From Methanocorpusculum parvum (lineage in GTDB: Archaea; Halobacteriota; Methanomicrobia; Methanomicrobiales; Methanocorpusculaceae): a stretch of DNA of 64,000 nt. Location of the stretch: the NCBI GenBank assembly GCA_002287215.1, contig LMVO01000043.1:1-64000 (forward strand), in the 5' to 3' direction. The translations under genes and the position numbers were made by a program. How positions within the stretch are numbered: position 1 is the first letter of the stretch; each line of letters begins with the position of its first letter. The notes under the pieces were generated by a model. That model was not told the DNA's origin and made no database searches. It saw only the letters and a program-made list of their open reading frames with translations. Shown piece by piece: positions 1 through 8,604 of this stretch.

Positions 1-109
1 ATTCGCGGTTAAATTATCTCATACACCAACGCTAATGCCATACACAAAATCGAAGTTCATCTCAGACGTACGTCAGTTTTTTTCGGTTAAGAGCAAACCG
101 CGCAACTCC
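1..109. repeat. Right end of a dispersed palindromic MITE-like element
   Basis: This stretch matches the right-hand 100 bases of the element at 7716-8531 and, in reverse complement, the left end of the element at 32105-32714. Shared blocks are an ATACACNAAATCGAAG core near 41-57, CATCTCA near 58-64, GTCAGTTTTTTTCGG at 72-85, and a terminal AACCGCGCAACTCC ending at 109. The rest of the element lies outside the window. It ends 13 bases from the cyclophilin stop codon, the same arrangement as beside two other genes. Confidence 0.75.
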
Positions 110-122
110 CACTAAAAAAAGA

Positions 123-581
123 TTAGAGCAGGGTCGCTTTTACGATCACGACATTCTCTAAGGGCTTGTCACTGTAATTTGTCTTGACCTTCCCAAGTTT
201 TTCCACAACATCCATACCCTCGACGACTTTACCGAACGCCGGGTGGGCTTTATCGAGATAATTATTGTTTGCAAGATTGATAAAGAACTGACTGCCGCCC
301 GTATTTGGTCCGGCATTTGCCATAGAGATCGTGCCTTTGTTGTTTTTATTGTCCGGCATGAACTCATCCGGAATCTTATACCCCGGCCCGCCGCATCCGG
401 TCCCGGTCGGATCCCCGCCCTGGATCATGAATCCGTCGATGATCCTGTGGAAAATGACCCCGTCATAAAATCCGTCCTTCACCAGTTTAGCAAAATTCCC
501 GGACGTCACCGGCATATCCTCACGGAGCTCGAGAACGATATCCCCGTGATTCGTGGAGAGAAGTACTTTTTGTGCTGTCAT
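123..581 (-). CDS. Cyclophilin-type peptidyl-prolyl cis-trans isomerase
   Basis: A cytoplasmic single-domain cyclophilin of 152 residues that catalyses proline cis-trans isomerisation in protein folding. The family core is complete: the FHRIIDGFMIQGGDP active-site strand with its catalytic arginine, GTISMAN, and the GGSQFFINL segment. I place the start at the ATG at 581 because the protein then begins directly at the first cyclophilin strand; the reading frame stays open upstream but that part does not resemble the family and overlaps the divergent radical SAM gene. Cyclophilins are uncommon in archaea, so acquisition from bacteria is likely (inference). It is divergent from the next gene with a 40-base spacer. 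Confidence 0.95.
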   Translation of the reverse strand: MTAQKVLLSTNHGDIVLELREDMPVTSGNFAKLVKDGFYDGVIFHRIIDGFMIQGGDPTGTGCGGPGYKIPDEFMPDNKNNKGTISMANAGPNTGGSQFFINLANNNYLDKAHPAFGKVVEGMDVVEKLGKVKTNYSDKPLENVVIVKATLL

Positions 582-621
582 GTATCTAGTTGTGTGCAGA
601 CAAAAATAATAAACATGTATC

Positions 622-1791
622 ATGACAAACGTAGTGACACCAATGAAAAATCCGTTCCATGTCATGATCATTCCGACACTCGGCTGCCCCGGGCGCTGCA
701 AATACTGCTGGAGTTCGGATGAAAAATCGCCGCGGATGACGCTTGACACGATCGACGAGATCGTTCGATGGCTCAAACCCCTCCGGGATCAGCGGGTCAC
801 CTTCACCTTCCACGGCGGAGAACCGCTCCTTGCCGGCGCAGAGTTCTACCGGACAGCTCTTCGAAAGATCTCAGAAGAGCTTGCCCACCTTACCCCCGAG
901 TTCGCCATCCAGACCAACCTCTGGCTCATGACCGACGAACTTGCAGAGATCTTTGCTGAATACCATGTCCCGATCGGTTCATCCATCGACGGACCAAAAG
1001 AGCTGACCAACTACCAGCGGGGCAATGAATACTTTGAACGCTGCCTTGCCGGCTACAAAATCGCCGCTGATCACGGACTCTTAGTCAGATTCATCTGCAC
1101 GTTCACCAACTCTTCCGTCAAGCAGAAGGAGGAGATCGTCAACTTCTTCAAAGAACAGGGCTGGGTCATGAAACTCCATCCGGCTCTCCCCTCCCTCAAA
1201 GGAGAAAACCCCAATGCCTGGACCCTCTCTCCCGAAGAGTACGGGGAACTGCTGGTCTATCTTCTCGACGAAGCGGTCGAACATCCGGGCGAGATCGAGA
1301 TCATGAACATCAACGACCTCTGCCGCTGCGTGTTTACCAGAGCGGGAAGCGTCTGCACCTATGCAGACTGCATGGGAACCACCTTTGCGATCGGCCCGGA
1401 CGGAGAGATCTATCCCTGTTACCGGTTCATCGGGATGCCGGAATGGGTGATGGGTCATGTCAGGGACGCTCCACGAATCGAGAGCCTGATGGAAAGCCAT
1501 GCAGGCAAACGGATGCTCGCATTCAAGGAGTTTGTCGACACCGCCTGCAAAGACTGCGCTCACATCTCCTACTGCAGAGGAGGCTGCCCGTACAACGCGA
1601 TCGCGCCGACCGGCGGATCCCTTGAGGGCGTCGATCCGCATTGTACCGCCTACAAACGGATCTTTGACGAGATCACCGGCCGTCTGAACGCTGAGATGAA
1701 CGCTCCGCCTGCGGCGATGCGGGTTTCCCGGGTCAAACGAAAACAGCAGCCGAGCGTGACGGCTCTTATCAAAAAAATCATCGATGAGTAG
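622..1791 (+). CDS. Radical SAM/SPASM enzyme, putative peptide-modifying, Mhun_1560-like
   Basis: A 389-residue radical SAM enzyme. The [4Fe-4S] motif CxxxCxxC is at C22, C26, C29 (GCPGRCKYCW), followed by an HGGEPL motif near residue 74. The C-terminal third carries SPASM-type cysteines for auxiliary clusters, ending in a CKDC...YCRGGCP arrangement. The overall look matches a methanogen family annotated as putative peptide-modifying enzymes, related to sulfatase-maturating and ribosomally-made-peptide maturases; substrate unknown. I saw no short cysteine-rich precursor peptide next to it. Start could also be the ATG at 643, which gives MKNPFHVM just before the first strand. Confidence 0.85.
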   Translation: MTNVVTPMKNPFHVMIIPTLGCPGRCKYCWSSDEKSPRMTLDTIDEIVRWLKPLRDQRVTFTFHGGEPLLAGAEFYRTALRKISEELAHLTPEFAIQTNLWLMTDELAEIFAEYHVPIGSSIDGPKELTNYQRGNEYFERCLAGYKIAADHGLLVRFICTFTNSSVKQKEEIVNFFKEQGWVMKLHPALPSLKGENPNAWTLSPEEYGELLVYLLDEAVEHPGEIEIMNINDLCRCVFTRAGSVCTYADCMGTTFAIGPDGEIYPCYRFIGMPEWVMGHVRDAPRIESLMESHAGKRMLAFKEFVDTACKDCAHISYCRGGCPYNAIAPTGGSLEGVDPHCTAYKRIFDEITGRLNAEMNAPPAAMRVSRVKRKQQPSVTALIKKIIDE

Positions 1792-1883
1792 GAGGAAACC
1801 CGGGGCGATGCCCCCATCCCGCAGAGTATATCACTTGCTACGACCCATAATCTACACAATCACTCAAAGGTGCTACCAATAAG

Positions 1884-3275
1884 ATGCGGCTCGTAATGAA
1901 ATTCGGTGGAACATCGGTCGGCGATGCGGAATGTATCGCAAAAGTCGTTGATCTCATCAAAAAATCCCGTGAGGAAGGCAATGAAATCGCTGTTGTAGTC
2001 TCTGCAATGACGAAAGTCACCGACCAGATAATCACGGCGGCGGAAGGGATTATCAGTTGTACTGATAAGAAAAATCTGGATACGTTCATCTCCTTGCTCA
2101 GAGAACGGCACCTTACGGCGCTTGGGATAGTTGCGCCGGATTATATCGACGAAGTCACGACCCACATAGACATCCGGCTCGAACGTCTGAGAAATATTCT
2201 CATCGCCGTCAATAATCTTCATGAGCTCACGCCGCGGTCCCGGGACTATATCATCTCCTTTGGTGAAAAACTCTCAGCTCCGATCGTCTCGGCTGCGCTT
2301 CGCCAGGCAGGGATCCCGTCGTTTCAGATCAGCGGCTGCGATGCAGGCATCCTTACCGACGGTGTTCACGGCGGAGCAACGGCCCTTGCTGAAAGTTATC
2401 CGCGGATCATGGAACGTATCGGGTCAAAGCTCGGCGCTCAGGTCCCGGTCATTCAGGGATTCACCGGCTGTTCCGGTGAAGGAGCCGTAACGACGCTTGG
2501 ACGCAGCGGATCGGACTACTCCGGCGCTATCATCGGGGCGGGCATCGACGCTGAAGAGATCATCATCTGGACCGATGTCGACGGCGTTATGACCACCGAC
2601 CCGCGACTCATCCCCGAGGCACGCGTGATCGACTCGCTTTCGTTCCTCGAGATGATGGAGATGTCCTACTTCGGGGCAAAAGTCATCCACCCGCGGGCCC
2701 TTCTCCCGGCAATGGAGAAGAACATCCCGGTCTATGTGAAAAACACCTTCAACCCGGCGCATCCGGGGACCGTGGTCATCAGGGAAAGCCATGCCGACAA
2801 ACGTATCGTGAAAGCCGTTTCCCTGATCAAAAACAGCTGTATGATCAGTATCAGCGGATTTGCCGCCGGGAAACCGGGAGTGGCGGGCGATATCTTCACC
2901 TCGCTTGCGGCAGCAGGCGTGAATGTGATGCTGATCAGCCAGGGTTCATCCGAGATGAACATCTCGCTGATCATCACCGAAGAGCAGGTGAACGCAGCGA
3001 ACAAAGCCCTTGTCCAGATCAAAAACAAAGGACTGATCCGCGAGTATACGTTTGCCAAGGATGTGAACGTGGTCTCGGTGGTCGGTGCAGGAATGGCGGG
3101 GACTCCCGGCACTCTCTACCGGATCTTCCACGGGCTTGGTCTTGCAAAGATCAATGTGATGATGATCTCCCAGGGGTCGGAAGTGAACGTTTCGTTTGTG
3201 GTGAAGGAGGCGGACGGGATCCGCGCCGTTCGGGCGATCCATGAAGAGTATGATCTTGATAAAGAGGACGCATGA
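1884..3275 (+). CDS. lysC: Aspartate kinase
   Basis: Aspartokinase phosphorylates aspartate, the first step toward lysine, threonine, methionine and, in methanogens, homocysteine through aspartate semialdehyde. The 463 residues begin with the amino-acid kinase motif KFGGTSV (residues 6-12), contain the GRSGSDYSG nucleotide/substrate region near 207, and end with two ACT domains (about 310-460) that normally bind a feedback inhibitor. An AAAGGTG ribosome-binding site lies about ten bases before the ATG. The stop overlaps the purM start by 4 bases, so the two are co-transcribed. The COG1900 homocysteine genes at 40.3 kb use its pathway product. Confidence 0.96.
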   Translation: MRLVMKFGGTSVGDAECIAKVVDLIKKSREEGNEIAVVVSAMTKVTDQIITAAEGIISCTDKKNLDTFISLLRERHLTALGIVAPDYIDEVTTHIDIRLERLRNILIAVNNLHELTPRSRDYIISFGEKLSAPIVSAALRQAGIPSFQISGCDAGILTDGVHGGATALAESYPRIMERIGSKLGAQVPVIQGFTGCSGEGAVTTLGRSGSDYSGAIIGAGIDAEEIIIWTDVDGVMTTDPRLIPEARVIDSLSFLEMMEMSYFGAKVIHPRALLPAMEKNIPVYVKNTFNPAHPGTVVIRESHADKRIVKAVSLIKNSCMISISGFAAGKPGVAGDIFTSLAAAGVNVMLISQGSSEMNISLIITEEQVNAANKALVQIKNKGLIREYTFAKDVNVVSVVGAGMAGTPGTLYRIFHGLGLAKINVMMISQGSEVNVSFVVKEADGIRAVRAIHEEYDLDKEDA

Positions 3276-4267
3276 CTAAAAAATATTCGTACAAGGAGGC
3301 CGGGGTGGATATCAACCTTGAGGCCGACGGGGTGAAAGCCCTGATCCGTCAGCTGAGTTTCAAACGCAGCGGTGAGCATGGCATGGTCGGCGGAGTGGGA
3401 CACTTTGCCGGTATGATCGATTTCGGCAGCAAAGTTCTTTCGCTGTGTACCGACGGGGTCGGGACCAAGATGCGGATCGCTGATGATCTGAAGGACTGGA
3501 CGACGGTCGGGATCGATTGTATGGCGATGAACGTGAACGATATGTATGTGATGAACATCGAGCCGATCGCGTTTGTCGATTACATCGCAACGGAAGGTAT
3601 CGATACGGAGCAGATGATCCAGATCGGGGTCGGGCTGAATGAGGGGGCACGCCTTTCGAATGTGAATATCGTCGGGGGAGAGACTGCGACGCTGAAGGGT
3701 ATGATCAACGGGCTGGATCTTGCAGGAACCTGTCTTGGCGTGCAGGAGAAGGAGAAGGTCGTGACCGGTGAAAAGGTGGCTCCGGGAGATGTTATCATCG
3801 GGGTGGCAAGCACCGGGGTCCATTCGAACGGGTATACGCTGGCACGCAATGTCGCCGAAGAGAACGGCGGGTATGCGGCGGTCCTTCCGTCGGGCAGGAC
3901 GGTCGGCGAGGCGCTGCTTGTTCCGACAAGGATCTACTCGGAGGTTCTGGATGTCTGCAGTAAAGCGGTGGTTCACGGGATGTGCCATGTGACGGGCGGG
4001 GGCCTTTTGAACTTCCTGAGGATCTCGGGTTACGGTTTTGCGATCGAGGATCCGCTTGAAGTTCCGGAGATTTTAGCATGGATCGCGGAGAAGGGAGGGC
4101 TTGATACGAATGAGCTTTACCGGACGTTCAATATGGGTATGGGTTTTGCGTTTGTTGTGCCAAAGGAGAGCGTGGAGACGGTCCTTTCGATGGTTGACGG
4201 GGCAAAAGTCGTCGGCCGTGTGATCGAAGAGCATAAAGTGACGCTGAAAGGCGTGGAAATCACCTGA
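3272..4267 (+). CDS. purM: Phosphoribosylformylglycinamidine cyclo-ligase
   Basis: AIR synthetase, the fifth step of purine synthesis, using ATP to close the imidazole ring. The 331 residues show the PurM signatures: the VGGVGHFAG loop near residue 40, the catalytic/ATP segment CTDGVGTKM, the MNVNDMYVM motif, and GGETA near residue 136. Length is as usual for the family. It overlaps lysC by the ATGA tetramer, an unusual pairing of pathways. A T-rich run directly after the stop (4267-4285) is a likely archaeal terminator, shared with the convergent hsdM gene. Confidence 0.97.
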   Translation: MTKKYSYKEAGVDINLEADGVKALIRQLSFKRSGEHGMVGGVGHFAGMIDFGSKVLSLCTDGVGTKMRIADDLKDWTTVGIDCMAMNVNDMYVMNIEPIAFVDYIATEGIDTEQMIQIGVGLNEGARLSNVNIVGGETATLKGMINGLDLAGTCLGVQEKEKVVTGEKVAPGDVIIGVASTGVHSNGYTLARNVAEENGGYAAVLPSGRTVGEALLVPTRIYSEVLDVCSKAVVHGMCHVTGGGLLNFLRISGYGFAIEDPLEVPEILAWIAEKGGLDTNELYRTFNMGMGFAFVVPKESVETVLSMVDGAKVVGRVIEEHKVTLKGVEIT

Positions 4268-4340
4268 TCTTTTTCTTTTTTTTCTAGGGCTTGGGCGGGG
4301 CGGCTGACGGGGTTCTGAGATGTGCCGCCCCGGCAGCTCC

Positions 4341-5822
4341 TCACTTCAATTTCCCGACAAGGTCCCTGAAACTCCCGGTTGCTTCTTCCAGCTCTGCGAG
4401 AATTTCCGCTGCGAGTTCGTCCGGGTCGGGGAGGTCGTCGGGATTGATGGTTGCATCGTCTTTGAGCCAGAAGATATCCATGCTTGTTCCGTCGCGTTTG
4501 AGGATGTCTTCGACAGAATACCGCTTGAATCTTCCTTCCGGATTAGTTTCTGACCATATCTCGGTTCTTTGGTGCCGGTTTTCCGGGTTGTAACATTTGA
4601 TGAAGTCTTCGAGGTCTTCGAACTTCATAGGCTTTTTCTTAAGGGTGAAGTGGATGTTAGTCCTGAAGTCGTAGATCCAGATGTCTTTGGTTTTGAGTCC
4701 GGGGCCGGCGGTGGCGTTGTCGAAGAAGATGACGTTTGCTTTGACGCCCTGTTTGTAGAATATGCCGGTTGGAAGTCTGAGGATTGTGTGAAGGTCGCAG
4801 GTTTCGAGGAGTTTTTTCCGTATGGTTTCTCCTGCTCCGCCTTCGAAGAGGACGTTATCAGGAACGACGACGGCTGCTTTGCCGGTGGATTTGAGGAGGG
4901 TTTTGATGTGCTGGACGAAGTTGAACTGTTTGTTGGAGGTTGATGTCCAGAAGTCCTGTCTGTTGTAGGTGAGTTCCTGTTTGGCGGTTTCTCCTTCGTC
5001 GTTTGTTATGGTGACTGAGGATTTTGTGCCGAAGGGGGGATTCGTGAGGACGTAGTCGAAGCGTTGTCCGGGGTCGGAGAGGAGGGAGTCGTTTCTGGTG
5101 ACGGGGATGGAACCGGAGAGATCGCCTATGTTGTGGAGGAAGAGGTTCATGAGACAGAGCCGGTAGGTGGTTCTGACGATTTCCCATCCGTGGAAGGTTT
5201 CTGTTTTGAGGAATTTTTTCTGGTCACGGTTGAGGTTGTGGTTTTTGCTGAGATGATCGTATGCGGAGAGGAAGAATCCACCGGTTCCGCAGGCAGGGTC
5301 AACGATGGTTTTTCCCGGCTGGGGGTCGATGCATTCGACCATTGCCTTGATGAGGGGGCGGGGCGTGAAGTACTGGCCGGCTCCGCTTTTTGTGTCTTCG
5401 GCGTTCTTTTCGAGGAGTCCTTCGTAGATGTCGCCTTTGACGTCGGCGGACATGGAGACCCAGTTTTCACTGCCGATGACGCGGATGATTTTGGAGAGTT
5501 TGGCGGGGTCGCTGATTTTGTTTTGTGCTCCGGCGAAGATTTCGCCGAGGAGTCCTTTGGTTTTGCCGAGTTTGTCGAGGGTCAGTTTGTATTGGGTTTC
5601 GAGTTCGGGTCCGGATGTCCCGGCGAGTTTGTCCCAGGTGTATTCTTCGGGGATCCAGAGAGGCTGGTTGTACGGCGGTTCGCTGTACTCTTTTGCCATT
5701 TTCAGGAAGATGAGGTAGGTGAGCTGTTCCAGGTAGTCACTGTAGGATACGCCGTCATCTCTGAGGATGTCGCAGAGTGACCAGACGCGTGAGACGATGG
5801 CGGGAGCGTTGTTTTCTGACAT
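4341..5822 (-). CDS. hsdM: Type I restriction-modification DNA methyltransferase subunit
   Basis: The N6-adenine methyltransferase subunit, 493 residues. N-terminal HsdM helical domain (about 1-130), then the SAM-binding motif DPACGTGGFF and the catalytic motif NPPF inside VLTNPPFGTKS. The adenine-methylase GQYFTPR signature precedes them. It would form an M2S complex with HsdS, and an R2M2S restriction complex with HsdR. It starts two bases after the hsdS stop, so both are translated from one message. The order S then M is reversed relative to the common M-S-R order. Confidence 0.96.
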   Translation of the reverse strand: MSENNAPAIVSRVWSLCDILRDDGVSYSDYLEQLTYLIFLKMAKEYSEPPYNQPLWIPEEYTWDKLAGTSGPELETQYKLTLDKLGKTKGLLGEIFAGAQNKISDPAKLSKIIRVIGSENWVSMSADVKGDIYEGLLEKNAEDTKSGAGQYFTPRPLIKAMVECIDPQPGKTIVDPACGTGGFFLSAYDHLSKNHNLNRDQKKFLKTETFHGWEIVRTTYRLCLMNLFLHNIGDLSGSIPVTRNDSLLSDPGQRFDYVLTNPPFGTKSSVTITNDEGETAKQELTYNRQDFWTSTSNKQFNFVQHIKTLLKSTGKAAVVVPDNVLFEGGAGETIRKKLLETCDLHTILRLPTGIFYKQGVKANVIFFDNATAGPGLKTKDIWIYDFRTNIHFTLKKKPMKFEDLEDFIKCYNPENRHQRTEIWSETNPEGRFKRYSVEDILKRDGTSMDIFWLKDDATINPDDLPDPDELAAEILAELEEATGSFRDLVGKLK

Positions 5823-5824
5823 GG

Positions 5825-7189
5825 TTAGGTGTTCTCCTTTGAGAGGGTGGGTGACGAAGTCTCAGCCGGATCCTGTTTGAGGAGTTCTCCGGCGAAGGCT
5901 TTTTTGAGGATGCTGAGCCGAAGGGTCTCGGCGTTTTTGAGGGAGGAGTCAATGGTTTTTTCGAGGGAGTCGCAAAGTGAGAAGCGGAATTCTATCTCAG
6001 ATACCACTTCATTTTGCTCTAATTCTGAACACAGCGGAAAGGGGTAATGACATAATTTATTCCCATTGATATTTGATTGATTTACACCATCTGTTTTTAC
6101 TTTGTTGCCATATTTCCTTGCTATTGGGCTATTAAGATAATAATTCAGATATTTTGCATTAATTGATTTCAACTGATTTAATCGAATGAGATATCCTGCA
6201 AATATTGCAGGATATTCGCCATTATATAATGCGGTTTTACCTACTAGTTCTGGGCTATTTGTTCGATTGAACAAAACATCATCCTTTGATAAGGCATATT
6301 TTTTAATTTCATCTTCATCAGAACTGAAAACAAGGTCTGTCCAATCAAAATAATAACTTTGAATATTACCCATCCTTAATACAGGGATGCGGCCACTAGT
6401 TTCTGATTTTTTCGATGAGCCGTATTCTACACCTGAGCTAATATCTCCGATGCATACCCATTTCCAATTTTCTGGCAGTGGGTCCAACCAAATATCCCCA
6501 GTAAGCACATAATTCTTTTTATTACCAGCCAATTTACGATCATACTCCAATTGAGCTAGATAATTATCTAATACATCTTCAGAGTGAATAGAACGCCAGG
6601 ATTCAGTTAAATTACCCATAAACGAACTATTCAGCACAGCCTGCCGGTAGGTTTTCAGCTGAGCCTTCGCCTTTTCGAGGCCTGCGATCCCGCGGTCAAG
6701 CTCCAGAAAAAGCTCCTCGATCTTCGCCACGATCCGGTGCTGCTCGGCGAGAGGGGGGAGGAGAACTGGAATCCGTTTCATCTTTTCTTGTGTTAGTTTG
6801 TAACGTGTGGTTCCTGACACGTAATCTTTGTAATTGAACTGATTAAGATAATAACACAGAAATTTATTGCTTGTTTTTGATCTTAGAACATGAGCATGAT
6901 TATTTACCCATGCCTTCCCAGAAATGAGATATGCCTTATTTGCCGTAGTATCTAAAAATGGAGCTCCATCCTCACCTAGAAGAACATACTCTCCATCTGA
7001 AAGAAAATCGTCAATATAACCAACTTGTCCGGTAGCACCGTAATATGGAAATAGATTTTTTGTATCTTTACCTGCAATTCGTCTTTGTCGCTCTTTACTG
7101 TTAATGGGCTTTCGGAGATTATCGAAAATTTCCACAGCATCTAGAAAATCAGCTAATATCCATCCCTTCGGTAATTCATTTCCTATCAT
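5825..7189 (-). CDS. hsdS: Type I restriction-modification specificity subunit
   Basis: The 454-residue DNA-recognition subunit with two target recognition domains (about 1-150 and 220-375), each followed by a coiled-coil conserved region: LPPLAEQHRIVAKIEELF near 145 after the first, and the stretch around 390-440 after the second. Base composition is striking: the recognition-domain DNA (about 5990-6640 and 6780-7190) is AT-rich, while the central conserved linker (about 6640-6770) and the 3' end are GC-rich like hsdM. This mosaic points to exchange of recognition domains by recombination (inference). It lies 15 bases after the small zinc-ribbon ORF. Confidence 0.95.
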   Translation of the reverse strand: MIGNELPKGWILADFLDAVEIFDNLRKPINSKERQRRIAGKDTKNLFPYYGATGQVGYIDDFLSDGEYVLLGEDGAPFLDTTANKAYLISGKAWVNNHAHVLRSKTSNKFLCYYLNQFNYKDYVSGTTRYKLTQEKMKRIPVLLPPLAEQHRIVAKIEELFLELDRGIAGLEKAKAQLKTYRQAVLNSSFMGNLTESWRSIHSEDVLDNYLAQLEYDRKLAGNKKNYVLTGDIWLDPLPENWKWVCIGDISSGVEYGSSKKSETSGRIPVLRMGNIQSYYFDWTDLVFSSDEDEIKKYALSKDDVLFNRTNSPELVGKTALYNGEYPAIFAGYLIRLNQLKSINAKYLNYYLNSPIARKYGNKVKTDGVNQSNINGNKLCHYPFPLCSELEQNEVVSEIEFRFSLCDSLEKTIDSSLKNAETLRLSILKKAFAGELLKQDPAETSSPTLSKENT

Positions 7190-7204
7190 TATAATCGTGG
7201 CGAT

Positions 7205-7615
7205 CTATTTTTGTGGATTTTGTGATACATTGGTAGGGAGAGTGGAAGAATCTCCAGTTTCAAGCCAGTCTGAACCACAAAGAGAACAATGATAACGGTC
7301 GAACGTTCTTGGGATGGGGATAAGCTTCTGATCTTTTCCCCAACACACACCACAATACTTTATTTTCTGTTGATCACTCTTTAGAGTTATATATGCATTA
7401 TTAGGATAATACTCAATATCCAGTTCAGTTACCCTGATTTTTTCTAATTCTTGTATTCTATTGATGTAAGATTTATTTTCATCCTTTAATCTGTCAATAT
7501 CATCCTGCATGTCAGACATCATGCCACGAAGCTCCATCATTTTATCATAAAGTTCAGCATTATTAACTGTCTGAGCCAGTTTTAATGTGTCTTTGAATAT
7601 TTCATACCATGCCAT
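7205..7615 (-). CDS. Coiled-coil protein with C-terminal zinc ribbon, upstream of hsdS
   Basis: A 136-residue protein of unknown function. Residues 20-60 are rich in heptad-like charged and hydrophobic positions (coiled coil), and the C-terminal half has a CGVC...CSLCG four-cysteine zinc-ribbon. It starts at ATG with the preceding bases CTGAAA and ends 15 bases before hsdS, so it is probably part of the hsdSM transcript. The low GC matches the hsdS recognition domains and suggests arrival with them. It could be an accessory or control factor of the restriction system; nothing in the sequence proves that. Confidence 0.75.
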   Translation of the reverse strand: MAWYEIFKDTLKLAQTVNNAELYDKMMELRGMMSDMQDDIDRLKDENKSYINRIQELEKIRVTELDIEYYPNNAYITLKSDQQKIKYCGVCWGKDQKLIPIPRTFDRYHCSLCGSDWLETGDSSTLPTNVSQNPQK

Positions 7616-7715
7616 TTTCAGTTCCCCTCAATAATGTGGTAATCCCATCTCATACCTCATATATAGACATATGATAAATAGGCGTGAAAGATTATAACCC
7701 GGTCGGTTTTTAATA

Positions 7716-8531
7716 GGACTTACGCGGTTTTAGTCTCAATCCAATTCGGGAAGGGTACGGCAGGGTGTGGATGCATGAGATATTCCACCGCGAATAAGCC
7801 CAAGCGGGCAAAGCCCGCTTGAGGCGGCACGCAAGCCTTCGGCTTGCACGCAATCGCGAATCTGCGCGAATCGCATTTTTCCTGTTCCGCCCTCTTGACC
7901 TTCGGTCGCGTCCCTACGCTTCGCCTCATCGGCTCCGCGTGGTCGGGACGGCGGAACGAAAAATGCTGGAAAACCCGCGTCGCGGGTTTTCTTAAAAGAT
8001 TCTCAAATCTTTGTAATAATTATGCAGATTGGTTTTTAATCATGAGAAAACCCGCGACGCGGGTTTTCCAGCATTTGTCCAAGAGCCGAAGGCTCTTGAG
8101 ACGTCTCACGAGCTTACAGCTCGTGGACTTTCCACGCTGGCGTTCCGGTCACGCGGAGCCGATGAGGCGAAGCGTAGGAACGCGGCCGAGGAGTGAAACG
8201 ACGAGGACAAGAAGACAGCGTAAGGAAAATGCGATTCGCGGAGATTCGCGATTGCGTGCAAGCCGAAGGCTTGCGTGCCGCCTCAAGCGGGCTTTGCCCG
8301 CTTGGGCTTATTCGCGGTGGGATATCTCATGTTTCCACACCCAGCCATACCTTTCCGAATTGGATTCGCGTCGATTCAAGCGAGGGGCGAAGACCCGAAG
8401 CGGAGAGCAAACCAAAGGTTTGCGAACGCGGTGGAATTTCTCATGTGTCCGCATTTCACCCGTATACTAAATCGACGTACATCTCATAAGCACGTCAGTT
8501 TTTTTCGGTTGAGAGCACACCGTGTAAGTTC
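7716..8531. mobile_element. Full-length MITE-like palindromic element (816 bp)
   Basis: No plausible gene lies between 7616 and 8604; the space is filled by one structured element. Its ends are imperfect inverted repeats: GGACTTACGCGGT at 7716-7728 and ACACCGTGTAAGTTC at 8517-8531. Inside, about 7740-7883 is an almost perfect inverted copy of about 8223-8364, 7900-7955 matches 8142-8190 inverted, and the centre is a perfect 32-base inverted repeat (7961-7992 and 8045-8076) around a 52-base loop. Many small hairpins with 3-5 base loops are embedded. The region 8365-8531 holds the right-end module also seen at 1-109. No transposase is encoded; target-site duplication is not clear. Confidence 0.75.
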
Positions 8532-8604
8532 GAATAAAAAAGAATCAAGCTAAAATAATCTCTGGAAATGGGTTCTCCCTTACAAAAACAAATGAGTGCT
8601 ATCG

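Noticed and set aside
7740..8364. CRISPR array
   Set aside because: Repeats are inverted, not regularly spaced direct repeats with unique spacers; no cas genes in the window.
7844..8553. Several overlapping frames within the palindromic element
   Set aside because: They lie in all frames of a hairpin-rich palindrome and mirror each other; no protein family or ribosome-binding site.
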